Below, piece after piece: positions 7,582 to 16,243 of a stretch of 19,026 nucleotides of DNA; within the stretch, counting starts at the first letter, position 1; each line of letters opens with the position of its first letter. The stretch lies in the NCBI GenBank assembly GCA_023544605.1, contig JAMJFQ010000031.1:1-19026 (forward strand), written 5' to 3'. The notes under the pieces were generated by a model that saw only the letters and a list, made by a program, of their open reading frames with translations, was not told where the DNA came from and made no database searches. A program made the translations under genes and the position numbers. Source of the stretch: ANME-2 cluster archaeon. Lineage in GTDB: Archaea > Halobacteriota > Methanosarcinia > Methanosarcinales > Methanocomedenaceae.

Positions 7582-8868
7582 TTGAAGTTCATTGAGAGAT
7601 TTTTAGGAAAAAAAGAGGCACCACCCCAGCAAATCTCACTTGAGTTAAGTGAGCTACCGGACTGGATCGAGCAAGAGTCTGACCGGAGGTTTGGGGATTT
7701 GAGGTCCCATACCAGACGTATGTATGATGAGATACGTGGGGTACTTGAAGAACTTGACGGCAGCAAGGTTCAATTGATCAATGCCAAATTCGGGGAAAAA
7801 GTGTTCAAAAGGGTGGCAAAAGCAGGTGCGTCGAACCGGGATAATCTGGTCAAGAACCTGGACATTATTAAGGACAGGACAGTTGTACCGGATGATGCAG
7901 ACCCTGCTAAAGCTTTTGAGTTCTATACAAATACTAAATCTATTCTCAATACCTGTCTTGAGAACGCTATTCGGAGCCAGCAATATGTGAAGGCGCTTTT
8001 TCCTGAGGCCTATAAGGATATTCTGGTTAACCTGAAGCGGTTCGAAGGATTGCTTGAAGAACTGGTAGCCCCTATCAATGAGGAGAGGGATAATCTGGAG
8101 GTATGCAGCAGACTATCCACCCTGATAACGCAGATACAGGATACCAATTCCGGGATTAAGTTAAAGAAAGCACACATTCTTGACCTTGAGAACAAGTACG
8201 ACTCACTGAAGAGAGATAAGGAAGTCGCAGCCTTAAGTTTAGAGGACCTGGAGGAAAGTGAAGAATCGGTCTATGCAAATGAACTGGAAACACGTGTGGA
8301 TGCCCTGAACCAGCAGGTACAGGCTGTTGATAAACAATTATCAGACCTGTTCGCACCTCTGTCCAAAGCTCTTTCCAGAATGGAAAAACAGGATGAGAGT
8401 GGCAGGCATACCCTGTCATCTGACAGCAGGAAGATGCTAAAACGGTTGAAAAATAAGCCTGCAAAAGCACTTGAGGATGATATCAAGCCCTTTCTCGCAG
8501 AACTAAGAGTGATGATAGAGGACGGAAGCCTGGGTCTGAAACAGCAAAATATAAAAAAGACCCTTGACCAGATAGACAGGTTGGTTGGTTCTGACCTCCT
8601 TATGTCCATGAAAGAACAAAGAATATCATATTCATCAGAGCTTGATATACTATCGTCTGAACTGGAAGGGCTTGAAGTGCACAGGGAAAAGACCGGGATT
8701 GAACATTTGGTTTCTGATACCCAGGGTATGATTGATTCAACCGGCCAGGAGTTGGATGTTGTGAGACGGGAGATGTCAAGGTTGAATGATGATATTGAGA
8801 ACTTAAAGGAACAATTGAATTCGGAATTGAATTTCGTTTTTAGGCAAGATGTTGACGTGACATATTAG
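7582..8868 (+). CDS. Unrecognised cytoplasmic coiled-coil protein
   Basis: A 428-aa soluble, highly charged protein with no signal peptide and no membrane helix. Residues 1-180 look globular and helical (ELSELPDWIEQESDRR near the start, KVFKRVAKAG). Residues about 195-260 and 345-420 show heptad-like leucines with many Glu/Lys/Arg, so two coiled-coil stretches are likely. The only usable start is TTG 7582: no in-frame ATG lies upstream, and the TATA-like TTTTAAAA (7546-7553) sits about 30 nt before it, fitting a leaderless transcript. I do not recognise the family; resemblance to SMC-type or chromosome segregation proteins is only through the coiled coil. It follows trpB2 after a terminator and converges with the protease gene. 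Confidence 0.8.
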   Translation: MKFIERFLGKKEAPPQQISLELSELPDWIEQESDRRFGDLRSHTRRMYDEIRGVLEELDGSKVQLINAKFGEKVFKRVAKAGASNRDNLVKNLDIIKDRTVVPDDADPAKAFEFYTNTKSILNTCLENAIRSQQYVKALFPEAYKDILVNLKRFEGLLEELVAPINEERDNLEVCSRLSTLITQIQDTNSGIKLKKAHILDLENKYDSLKRDKEVAALSLEDLEESEESVYANELETRVDALNQQVQAVDKQLSDLFAPLSKALSRMEKQDESGRHTLSSDSRKMLKRLKNKPAKALEDDIKPFLAELRVMIEDGSLGLKQQNIKKTLDQIDRLVGSDLLMSMKEQRISYSSELDILSSELEGLEVHREKTGIEHLVSDTQGMIDSTGQELDVVRREMSRLNDDIENLKEQLNSELNFVFRQDVDVTY

Positions 8869-8891
8869 GCTGGGTGTAAAAATAGGATACA

Positions 8892-8921
8892 GCGCCCCAT
8901 TGGTGGGACGCCTGGATTTTT
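8892..8921. terminator. Hairpin between convergent coiled-coil and protease genes
   Basis: GCGCCCCA (8892-8899), loop TTGG, and TGGGACGC (8904-8911) pair over 8 bp with one mismatch. The plus strand continues to a T5 run at 8917-8921. On the minus strand a T-rich stretch (complement of TAAAAATA, 8877-8884) follows, so the hairpin may serve both convergent genes. Confidence 0.55.
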
Positions 8922-8924
8922 ATA

Positions 8925-10433
8925 TTACTTGGGTGTGCTCCCGCTGTCAACCACATTTGCAGATGTATTATAATCCCAACCAAATAGCACCACATCGGTC
9001 ACGCTAAAGGTAAATGTGCCGCCAACAAAATTCTTTACACGGTCTGAGTGCAAGGTCACTGTACCTTCGGCTGCTGTAGTACCTGTATCGCTGTCTGAGG
9101 TCGCTCCGCTCCAGACACCGCTGACCTGTGCACCCGGAACAGGAGCATCTGCCTCATCTACTATGGTAACGGTGGCAACAGCCCATGTGAATGTGTTCTT
9201 CCCGGCAGACCTGCTATCGGTTGACATTGATATGTTGGAGATATGCATTTCCCTACCAGTGGGTGTTGGTGTAGGTGTAGGTTCTGGCACGACAACATCT
9301 GTGGCCGCAAGTGCATTGACAAGTCCGTACCCGAAGTAAATATCTTTACCTGCAGCTCCCAGGTCGGTCGCAGTATCACGCAGTCTCTGCCTGACCTCGG
9401 CCGGGTCCCACTGGCCGTTGCTGTTCGCATCGTATCCTGCATCTGTTACGGATGTGGTGAGTACGAGTGCTGCCACGCCGGTCACATGGGGCGTGGCCAT
9501 GCTGGTACCGCTCCAGGTATCGCCGCTGTAACCGCCGTTCATTGTTGTGGAGTTAATGTTAACTCCCGGTGCTGCCAGTTCAACCTGTGAGCCGAAGTTT
9601 GAGAACCAGGCAATGTTGTTGTTCTGGTCTGTAGCAGATACGGCAATGACTGAAGTGTATGCGGCTGGATAGGAAACCGTTCCGGCATCGTTCCCGGCTG
9701 CGGCAACCAGCAGCACTCCGCTCTTATATGCGTTGTCGCATGCCCTACTGAGCAGGCGGGAGTTAAATCCTCCTCCCAGACTCATAGAAGCCATATCCAT
9801 GTTATTGGTGCGAGCCCAGTCAATTGCGCTGATGATGTTGCTGTATGAGCCGCTTCCACTGGCATCGAGCACTTTCAGGGCATAAAGGTTGACTTTGGGC
9901 GAGACACCAATAACGCCAAAATCATTATCAATTGCCGCTACTGTTCCAGACACATGAGTACCGTGCCCTGCGTCATCCATGGGGTCGTTATCACTGTTGA
10001 CGTAGTCATAGCCGCCCATATAGTTGGATACCAAGTCAGGATGGCTATAATCGATACCGGTATCGATTATGGCTACATCGACTCCTACACCAGTGATTCC
10101 ATTGGCATGTACCTGGAGTGCCTGTACCCTGTCTATGCCCCAGGGCGTAACCTGTCCCATGGCATGGGCCAAGGCATCAGGCTCTATGATTTCGATGTTG
10201 GGGTTGAGTGACAGCCCGTAGAGTGCCCTCACAGGCACTTCAGCAGCAACCGCGGGAATGATGGTAAATTGTTCATTTACCATTCCGCCGTAGGCTTCTA
10301 CCAGTGCTGCATTGGGTTTGTCCTTGAACCCGATCAACACTTTGACCATTTTGTCCTCAGGTGGCACCGCTGCAACCGGTGCCAGAAATGACACCAATAT
10401 CATCAAGATTATAACGATGCTAAATATTCTCAT
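8925..10433 (-). CDS. Secreted subtilisin-like serine protease (S8) with C-terminal beta domain
   Basis: A 502-aa secreted endopeptidase. The signal peptide is residues 1-22 (hydrophobic core, cleavage near APVAA). An inhibitor-I9-like propeptide occupies about 28-90. The S8 catalytic domain follows, with D124 (AIIDTGID), H157 (HGTH), oxyanion N248 (AAAGND) and S311 (GTSMATPH) all present, so it should be active. The domain ends at about 380. A Pro/Thr linker (PEPTPTPTPTG, 384-393) joins a C-terminal domain of about 105 residues with beta-sandwich character (TVTIVDEADAPVPGAQVSGVW). No S-layer or membrane anchor is seen, so release outside the cell is likely. GGAGG lies 7-8 nt before the ATG on the coding strand. 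It diverges from the AOR-family gene. Confidence 0.94.
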   Translation of the reverse strand: MRIFSIVIILMILVSFLAPVAAVPPEDKMVKVLIGFKDKPNAALVEAYGGMVNEQFTIIPAVAAEVPVRALYGLSLNPNIEIIEPDALAHAMGQVTPWGIDRVQALQVHANGITGVGVDVAIIDTGIDYSHPDLVSNYMGGYDYVNSDNDPMDDAGHGTHVSGTVAAIDNDFGVIGVSPKVNLYALKVLDASGSGSYSNIISAIDWARTNNMDMASMSLGGGFNSRLLSRACDNAYKSGVLLVAAAGNDAGTVSYPAAYTSVIAVSATDQNNNIAWFSNFGSQVELAAPGVNINSTTMNGGYSGDTWSGTSMATPHVTGVAALVLTTSVTDAGYDANSNGQWDPAEVRQRLRDTATDLGAAGKDIYFGYGLVNALAATDVVVPEPTPTPTPTGREMHISNISMSTDSRSAGKNTFTWAVATVTIVDEADAPVPGAQVSGVWSGATSDSDTGTTAAEGTVTLHSDRVKNFVGGTFTFSVTDVVLFGWDYNTSANVVDSGSTPK

Positions 10434-10460
10434 TCTATTCCCTCCAAAAGTATTAGCTGA

Positions 10461-10489
10461 TTAATTATACTATATAAGCTCATAATTAA
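10461..10489. promoter_or_regulatory. Dyad TTAATTAT-13-ATAATTAA over the protease/AOR divergent promoter
   Basis: Perfect 8-bp arms (10461-10468 and 10482-10489) flank a core containing TATATAAG. The core can serve as TATA element for the protease on the minus strand and, read the other way, for the AOR-type gene. A factor bound to the arms would cover both promoters. The region is A/T-rich, so chance symmetry is possible. Confidence 0.35.
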
Positions 10490-10515
10490 ATATCTTACCA
10501 TTGGATAAAATAATA

Positions 10516-12330
10516 ATGACTCTTGCTAACAATCTCCTCCGCATCGACCTATCCACAGGCACCACCACTACAGCCCCCATCCCCCAGTCCATCCTCGGCA
10601 AGTTCATGGGCGGCAAGGGCCTGGCAGCCTGGTACCTATACAACGAGAACCCGCCCGGATGTGAACCCCTGTCACCCGACAACCTGCTGGCCATCATGAA
10701 CGGCCCCCTGACCGGCGCCCCCGTGACCAACTGCGTCAACTTCTCGGTTTGTGCCAAAAGCCCGCTTACCGGCACCTGGAATGACAGTCACTGCAATGGC
10801 TGGTGGGGGCCTGAACTGCGCTATGCCGGGTATATGGGCCTGCTCATTAGGGGCAGGTCGCAGTCGTCCGTGTATATTAATATCATTGATAACAGGGTGG
10901 AGATACTGGATGCCACCGACCTGTGGGGCATGGACACTTTTACGGTCCAGGCAGAATTGAAAGAACGGCATTCTACTGACCGTGAGGCCAGGGTGTTGAC
11001 CATCGGAACAACAGGTGAGCGCATGGCAAAACTGGCTGGTGTATTTGCCGAGAACCGCACTGCTGCACGCGGGGGATTGGGTGCGGTCATGGGTAGTAAG
11101 CACTTGAAAGCGATTGTGGTCACCGGGCATGGGAAATATGAGCCTGCTGAACCTGCCACTTTCAGGTCGGTGAGGCAGAAAATAAATGAGAAGGTCCGCA
11201 ACAGCAGTGGGGTAAAGAATCTCAGGAAAATGGGTACGGCTGAACTGGTGGAATTCGTGAACGAGACCGGTGGCTGGAGTACACGTAATTATACGACCGG
11301 ACGGGATGATGGTCTATGTGAAAAGCTGGATGGGATCGCCATCAAAGACAAATTATGGGATGGTGGAGCTCGCCGCCACCCCTGTCCGGGCTGTGCCATT
11401 CAATGCAGCCACCTGGCAGTGGTGCAGGAGGGACAATATCGCGGACTGACACACGACGGCCCGGAGTTCGAATCAATCACGCTGCTGGGTTCAAACTGCG
11501 GTATAGATGACCCGGCAGTTGTCACGGCAGCCGAGCATCTGTGCGACAAATACGGGCTTGACAGCATGAGTACTGGCAGCACTATATCCTTCCTGATGGA
11601 ATGTTATGACCGAGGGCTCATTGATAATGGGGATACTGGCGGGTTGGAGTTGATATTTGGGAACAGCGATGCGCTAATCGAGGTTATACATATGATGGGG
11701 AAGGGTGAGGGTGCACTCGCCTTTGCTTCAAATGGCACAAAAGATGCTGCTCTTAGTATCGGGCAGGGGTCAGAGGATTTCGCCATGAATGTCAAGGGGC
11801 TGGAGATCCCGGCATACCTGCCGCAAACCGCTAAAGGCCAGGCTCTGGCCTATGCAGTATCGGACCGGGGTGCGTGCCACCTGCGCCCGTGGACCTACGG
11901 GAAAGAAGTGCTTGGCAGGGGCGGGCGGCTGGACCCCATGGTCACGGAGGGAAAAGGCGAAATGGTCAGGGACGGGCAGCAGCGTAATGCCATCTATGAT
12001 TCTGTGGGGGTATGCAAATTCATCACCTATGCCGCCGGGCTGGATGAACTCCATGAACTCTATACAGCATCCACAGGGTTTGATATGGACCGCCGCGAGT
12101 TCGACCATATAGGAAGGCGGGTAGCTGTCCTGACGCGTGCATTCAATAATAGGGAAGGTTTAACGAGGGGACACGACACCCTGCCTGCGAGGGTAACAAA
12201 AGAAGGACTTCAGCCTGTGACTGCCACAGAACTGGATGCTATGCTGGATGAATATTATGCAGCCTCAGGTTTTACGAAAGAAGGAGTTGTGCCAGAATCA
12301 CTGCTTGTTGAACTTGGCATCAAGTCTTGA
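10516..12330 (+). CDS. Aldehyde:ferredoxin oxidoreductase family tungstoenzyme
   Basis: AOR-family enzymes oxidise aldehydes to carboxylates with ferredoxin as acceptor, using a tungsten bis-pterin site and one [4Fe-4S] cluster. The cluster motif is C290-x2-C293-x3-C297 (PCPGCAIQC) with the distant C500 in VGVCKF. The pterin-binding GGKG lies near residue 33, RGGLGAVMGSK at about 185-195, and SDRGACHLR at about 449-457. The 604-aa length is standard. ATG 10516 was chosen over an in-frame TTG at 10501 because family members start just before the NLLRIDLSTG strand. Substrate cannot be told from sequence. No moaD or ferredoxin gene adjoins it, but the window also encodes the pterin enzyme MoaA. 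It diverges from the protease and converges with mfnB. Confidence 0.92.
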   Translation: MTLANNLLRIDLSTGTTTTAPIPQSILGKFMGGKGLAAWYLYNENPPGCEPLSPDNLLAIMNGPLTGAPVTNCVNFSVCAKSPLTGTWNDSHCNGWWGPELRYAGYMGLLIRGRSQSSVYINIIDNRVEILDATDLWGMDTFTVQAELKERHSTDREARVLTIGTTGERMAKLAGVFAENRTAARGGLGAVMGSKHLKAIVVTGHGKYEPAEPATFRSVRQKINEKVRNSSGVKNLRKMGTAELVEFVNETGGWSTRNYTTGRDDGLCEKLDGIAIKDKLWDGGARRHPCPGCAIQCSHLAVVQEGQYRGLTHDGPEFESITLLGSNCGIDDPAVVTAAEHLCDKYGLDSMSTGSTISFLMECYDRGLIDNGDTGGLELIFGNSDALIEVIHMMGKGEGALAFASNGTKDAALSIGQGSEDFAMNVKGLEIPAYLPQTAKGQALAYAVSDRGACHLRPWTYGKEVLGRGGRLDPMVTEGKGEMVRDGQQRNAIYDSVGVCKFITYAAGLDELHELYTASTGFDMDRREFDHIGRRVAVLTRAFNNREGLTRGHDTLPARVTKEGLQPVTATELDAMLDEYYAASGFTKEGVVPESLLVELGIKS

Positions 12331-12360
12331 AGATTGTGATAAATTACAGACACATCTTCA

Positions 12361-13062
12361 TTATATCATTATGGATTTTAGTTCTTCAACCAGACCTTGC
12401 TGGATAGAAGAAGTACGGTCGCCCCCGCACACACATCCCCGCACACCGATAATGTCTGGACCTATCTGGTTCAGGGCATCAATATCCTCGAACTTGATGG
12501 TACCTGCAATGGCGGTCTCAAGCCCAAGGTCATGGGCCGAACCCACGAAACTGGAAAGTTCTTCATTGGTCAAAAATTCAAAAGTAGAACGCCCGTCCTT
12601 AATGCCTGTATCCATCATCACCACATCTGCGCCGCAGTCAGCACAAATGGAGGGTAAATCACCCACAGGAATAGAATTGATACGTTTATAATCAGCATAA
12701 CCGGAAATGACGACTTTCTTTTTAGGGTCATAGTCCTTCACTGACCTGACCACATGCTCGGCCATGTCAAAAGCCTGTTCCCTTGTCTGGATGTCAAATA
12801 ATCCTACTTTGACATATTCGGCACCGGCCACGGCAGCACCCAGGGCTGCGAGGGATGCAGTTCCTGGTTTATAGTTCATATCCCCGATAGTGGCACTGAT
12901 AGGTCGTATTGAGTTCACTGCTTCTTTAACAGACCTGATGACCCATGGGAAATTAGCACCCAGGCTGCCCTCTTTCGGGTTCTTAACATCGATGATGTCT
13001 GCTCCCCCGTTAGCTGCAGCTTTTGCCTCTTCGGTATTGATGGGGCTGACCAGTAGTTTCAT
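12361..13062 (-). CDS. mfnB: (5-Formylfuran-3-yl)methyl phosphate synthase
   Basis: MfnB condenses two molecules of glyceraldehyde-3-phosphate into 4-(hydroxymethyl)-2-furancarboxaldehyde phosphate, the first committed step of the methanofuran furan ring. The 233-aa TIM barrel has ADIIDVKNPKEGSLGANFPW near the N-terminus, and KVGLF and GADVVMMDTG later. The family lysines fall at K27 and K85 when counted from the ATG at 13062, matching the numbering I recall for the characterised Methanocaldococcus enzyme. A TTG two codons upstream (13068) is open but less likely. GAGG lies about 9 nt before the ATG on the coding strand. It diverges from the HisA-like gene across a shared region and converges with the AOR-type gene. 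Confidence 0.95.
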   Translation of the reverse strand: MKLLVSPINTEEAKAAANGGADIIDVKNPKEGSLGANFPWVIRSVKEAVNSIRPISATIGDMNYKPGTASLAALGAAVAGAEYVKVGLFDIQTREQAFDMAEHVVRSVKDYDPKKKVVISGYADYKRINSIPVGDLPSICADCGADVVMMDTGIKDGRSTFEFLTNEELSSFVGSAHDLGLETAIAGTIKFEDIDALNQIGPDIIGVRGCVCGGDRTSSIQQGLVEELKSIMI

Positions 13063-13232
13063 ATTCAATTACCTCTATGTCGTTGAAATGTGATACTGCG
13101 CTATCGTAATATATATGTTGCTATATTGACCAAATCAAATTCATTACAATATACTTTATATATTACAAAAAACCTTAATGGCAGTGAGTATCGGCATTAT
13201 AAATATCTAATAAATAATCTCAATCTATATTC
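13063..13232. promoter_or_regulatory. Divergent promoter region, mfnB / HisA-like gene
   Basis: About 170 bp of A/T-rich DNA separate the two divergent genes. On the plus strand, TTATAAATA near 13197-13205 is about 28-36 nt before the HisA-like ATG, which has no Shine-Dalgarno, fitting leaderless initiation. On the minus strand, an ATATATAT run at about 13112-13120 fits a TATA box for mfnB with a short leader. Repeated GTAATATATA-like strings occur on both strands (near 13108 and 13160), possibly binding sites. No small gene is seen here. Confidence 0.45.
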
Positions 13233-13931
13233 ATGTTTCGCGTAATATTTGTACTTGACATCCTGGACGGGCAGGTCGTGCATGCCGTTAAAGGAGAACG
13301 GGAAAACTACGGCCCCATCCATAATTTTAGCAAAGTCTGTGAATCATCAGAACCACTTGAAATTGTAGATGAACTGGTACCCGGTGAGGTCTATATAGCT
13401 GACCTGAACCGACTGGGGAATCGCGGCAATAATGACGAGGTCGTAAAACAGATTGGCTGGAAGTGCAAGTCCATGCTAGACCTTGGTGCATCTTCCATTG
13501 ATGATGTTCATCTGGGTCATGAACTGGCTGATTCCATAGTCCTTGGCACAGAAACTGCCACTCATGACCTGCTTGAGAGTGCTACGGGTTTTTATCCCAG
13601 GTCTATTAACATGAGCATCGATATCAAGGGGGGCCAGATATTGACTCGTGAACCGGCATTTAAGTTGCCCCCTATCGAACTCATACAGATGTTGAACAGT
13701 TATGACATTAACGACCTGATAATACTGGAGTTGAGCAAAGTGGGTACATCCAGCGGTATCAACACTGAGTTCTTAGAGCAGATTGTGGACCACAGCGACC
13801 ATAACATACTGCTGGGCGGGGGTGTCAGGGACATGAACGATATCAGTCTGCTGAAAGATGTAGGGCTGGAAGGTGTGCTGGTGGCCACTTCGGTACATAA
13901 CGGAGTGCTGCCACTGGAATTGATACAGTAA
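13233..13931 (+). CDS. HisA/HisF-related TIM-barrel protein (hisAF_rel type)
   Basis: A 232-aa barrel related to HisA (ProFAR isomerase) but of the archaeal HisA-like branch, whose function is uncertain. The two acid residues equivalent to the HisA catalytic pair are kept: D9 in FVLDILDGQVVHAVKG and D130 in MSIDIKGGQIL. The phosphate-binding loop GGGVRD lies at 195-200, and GVLVATSVHNG takes the place of the second phosphate loop. It therefore likely acts on a phosphorylated sugar-like substrate. It is not beside other his biosynthetic genes. Divergence from mfnB suggests a link to C1-carrier cofactor synthesis rather than histidine, which is inference from context. The start was chosen from the TATA-like box spacing. 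Confidence 0.85.
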   Translation: MFRVIFVLDILDGQVVHAVKGERENYGPIHNFSKVCESSEPLEIVDELVPGEVYIADLNRLGNRGNNDEVVKQIGWKCKSMLDLGASSIDDVHLGHELADSIVLGTETATHDLLESATGFYPRSINMSIDIKGGQILTREPAFKLPPIELIQMLNSYDINDLIILELSKVGTSSGINTEFLEQIVDHSDHNILLGGGVRDMNDISLLKDVGLEGVLVATSVHNGVLPLELIQ

Positions 13932-13954
13932 TATTGTTCAACTGATTTGCATTT

Positions 13955-15187
13955 TCACGAAGTAAGCCGCTTGACCAGTTCGTCAGGGTCCAGTATTTCC
14001 TGTTCACCCGATTCCATATCTTTCAGGGCCACCTTGCCCTGTGCCACTTCGTCCTCGCCCATTATCACGACCCACCTGGCACCCATGTTATTGGCAAATT
14101 TCAGTTGAGCCCCAAAACTTCTGCCCATCACATCCACATCAACGATCATGTGTTCACGCAGGATTTGTGCAATATGCATCCCTTCCTTGCGGGTCTCATC
14201 AAAGCAGACCACTACGGCCCGTTTCTCCTGGGGAGGTAAGACTGTACACACTTCCATGACCCTGTCAAAACCGAGTGCGAAACCTGTGGATTCTATATCC
14301 TTGCCGCCGAACAGGTGAGCAAGCCTGTACGACCCGCCGCCACAGACCTGATTCTGTGCCCCGAGTTCGCTGCTGTATATCTCAAAGACCATACCTGTGT
14401 AATAGTCCAGGCCCCTGGCTATACTGAAATTGACAGTATAATCCAGGCCGTATATGTCCAGCAGGTCCAGCAGGGACTGGAAAGTCTGCAGTTCTTCAAT
14501 GTCCCCCACTAATTTTCGTGCTTCATCCACGGCATCGCTGCCGTTGAGTCCTATGAGTTCAAAGAGTTTTTCCCTCATCCCGATATCGGCATCGATCTCT
14601 TCGAGGTAATCTTCCAGGCCCTTGTCATCCTTTTTGTCAACCAGCCGCATGATCTGGCCCTGGGTCACGGCATCCAGTCCGGTGAACAGGGTCCTGATGA
14701 TACCCAGGTGCCCTACATGGAGGTCGCCGTCCACGCCTGCCTCGTCAAGCATCTGGCAGGCCAGGGCTATAACTTCGGCATCGGCTTCCGGCCTGGGACT
14801 ACCGATAAGTTCTGCTCCGAACTGCCAGAATTCCCTAAAGCGTCCTTTCTGGGGCCGCTCGTACCTGAAGCAGTTATCAAAATAATAGAGTTTGACCGGC
14901 TTTGGAGCGCGCTGGAGTTCGTTGACGTACATCCTGACCACAGGGGCGGTGAGTTCGGGGCGAAGGGCCATCTCCCGGTCGCCTTTGTCCTTGAAGTTGT
15001 AGAGCTCGCCCAGGATGCCTTCGCCGGATTTGACGGTGAAGAGTTCTATCTGCTCGAAGGTAGGAGTCTTTATTTCCTGGTATCCCCACCGGTTAGCCGT
15101 TTCTCGAAGTTTGTACTCGATGAATCTTCGTTTGCGGTTCTCATCCGGAAGGAAGTCCCTGGTGCCTCTGGGTTTTTGGATCTTCAT
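13955..15187 (-). CDS. hisS: Histidyl-tRNA synthetase
   Basis: A class II aminoacyl-tRNA synthetase that charges tRNA-His. The N-terminus reads KPRGTRDFLP. Motif 2 is FRYERPQKGRFREFWQFGAE (about 107-126), the HisRS-specific histidine motif is ARGLDYYTG (257-265), and motif 3 is GFALGFDR (302-309). A C-terminal anticodon-binding domain fills residues about 320-410. The length of 410 aa is normal. GGAG (complement of 15196-15199) lies 8 nt before the ATG. It converges with the HisA-like gene with only 23 bp between stops and lies downstream of the split Yip1-like gene on the same strand. Confidence 0.97.
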   Translation of the reverse strand: MKIQKPRGTRDFLPDENRKRRFIEYKLRETANRWGYQEIKTPTFEQIELFTVKSGEGILGELYNFKDKGDREMALRPELTAPVVRMYVNELQRAPKPVKLYYFDNCFRYERPQKGRFREFWQFGAELIGSPRPEADAEVIALACQMLDEAGVDGDLHVGHLGIIRTLFTGLDAVTQGQIMRLVDKKDDKGLEDYLEEIDADIGMREKLFELIGLNGSDAVDEARKLVGDIEELQTFQSLLDLLDIYGLDYTVNFSIARGLDYYTGMVFEIYSSELGAQNQVCGGGSYRLAHLFGGKDIESTGFALGFDRVMEVCTVLPPQEKRAVVVCFDETRKEGMHIAQILREHMIVDVDVMGRSFGAQLKFANNMGARWVVIMGEDEVAQGKVALKDMESGEQEILDPDELVKRLTS

Positions 15188-15204
15188 GTATGGGTCTCCA
15201 TTGG

Positions 15205-15297
15205 TCAGGGTGTGATAAGGATGTTATGTAAAATAGATTTTGTTATGGGGTTTGGACTGTATACTCCGATAATTATGTGCGTTTTCTTCATATTCAT
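15205..15297 (-). CDS. Possible 30-aa leader-like frame upstream of hisS
   Basis: A 30-codon frame (MNMKKTHIIIGVYSPNPITK…) lies between the split membrane-protein gene and hisS and stops 17 bp before the hisS ATG. A weak purine-rich GGTGGGGA precedes it. It holds two histidine codons, too few to argue for His-dependent attenuation. Coding is unproven; the 134-bp region may be plain spacer or leader. Confidence 0.15.
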   Translation of the reverse strand: MNMKKTHIIIGVYSPNPITKSILHNILITP

Positions 15298-15321
15298 TCC
15301 CCACCGGCACTTCCAATACTT

Positions 15322-16209
15322 TCAATAACGCCCCTCACCCTCGACAAGTTCTCCGGTTACAGAAATCCAACCATGCCGTTCTCCTGTGAAAGTAGTACAT
15401 AAACGATCCCTGTATGCATTGTAAGTCCAGCCACCACGCCACCTTTCATTATGTCCCTCCATAGATACACAAATTTCAACATTGGCATCTGAAGATGCTG
15501 TATAATCCGCATAGATGAAACTGTCATACATCCATGTCTTCGGGGGAATTCCACTAGATGGATATGGTGCATTATAGTCCGAAAGTATCATGTTATATTT
15601 CGGGAAAAGGATAGGTTCATTGAGTGTAGCGTTTTTTGTATCTATGACATGATCAGCTTCCATCGACACATAAACCTCTATAGACCCCCTTGTAAATGAA
15701 TGAACTTCTCCGGTAGGTATGTCTTCTGATTGACCAAAACCAGATGGTTTTAACTCGCTCAATTGATGTAATTCAGGTTCAAGCTCAATTGCAGTTAACT
15801 TCAACATTGTTCCATGCTCGGTTTCGATCATGCTGAGATCCCACCCCTGGGAGTATTCTGTATTTTGAATTATTGCCTCATCACCAATTTTCGACTCGTT
15901 CATGTATACAGGAAGTGGCAAGTAGAAAGTCAGGTTTTCCAGTTTAGAATCAGTGTTTAATGCAATTCTGAAGTCGTATGCATTCATGACAGACGAATCA
16001 CCGTACATTCCACCCGAGCTGTACAGGAAGAGAGCAATTGCAGCGACAAGCACTGCCACAAGGATTGCAACAATTATTGTAGGTATCACAACTGCAATCA
16101 CAGAGCTCGCCGGGCTGACCTTATGGACCTTAGTACCACCTATTACGGCCATATATATCATGTAGAGCCCCGCAAGGATGACCACAAACAAAATTCCGCT
16201 AAGTGCCAT
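15322..16209 (-). CDS. Distal part of split Yip1-like protein with exported C-terminal domain
   Basis: This frame starts at the first ATG available, but homology continues upstream of it: in the same frame the DNA reads VLGGTGTYEGTVRLIAYASAA before the ATG, back to 16272. It is therefore the distal part of a larger Yip1-type protein whose proximal part is 16266-16640. Residues 1-22 and about 32-62 are membrane helices. From about 65 onward there is a likely extracytoplasmic domain of 230 residues with recognisable strands (ENLTFYLPLPVYMNES). I do not know its family. No Shine-Dalgarno precedes the ATG, so independent translation is doubtful. It could be made by a -1 frameshift at 16272-16278, or be a pseudogene fragment. 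Confidence 0.75.
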   Translation of the reverse strand: MALSGILFVVILAGLYMIYMAVIGGTKVHKVSPASSVIAVVIPTIIVAILVAVLVAAIALFLYSSGGMYGDSSVMNAYDFRIALNTDSKLENLTFYLPLPVYMNESKIGDEAIIQNTEYSQGWDLSMIETEHGTMLKLTAIELEPELHQLSELKPSGFGQSEDIPTGEVHSFTRGSIEVYVSMEADHVIDTKNATLNEPILFPKYNMILSDYNAPYPSSGIPPKTWMYDSFIYADYTASSDANVEICVSMEGHNERWRGGWTYNAYRDRLCTTFTGERHGWISVTGELVEGEGRY

Positions 16210-16243
16210 AGCTGCACTTGCATATGCAATAAGCCTGACCGTA

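Noticed and set aside
9255..9290. GGTGTA-type short repeat in the protease gene
   Set aside because: It encodes the Pro/Thr linker PTPTPT and is ordinary low-complexity linker sequence.
11770..12108. Antisense frame inside the AOR-type gene
   Set aside because: It is a composition-driven shadow in a GC-richer stretch; the sense frame carries the conserved cysteines.
13233..13931. Histidine biosynthesis HisA next to hisS
   Set aside because: The sequence belongs to the HisA-like archaeal branch with altered second phosphate loop, and no other his biosynthetic gene is near; closeness to hisS is probably coincidental.
14708..15328. 206-codon plus-strand frame over hisS
   Set aside because: It lies antisense to well-conserved HisRS motifs; its sequence has no family resemblance and its end only spans the spacer.
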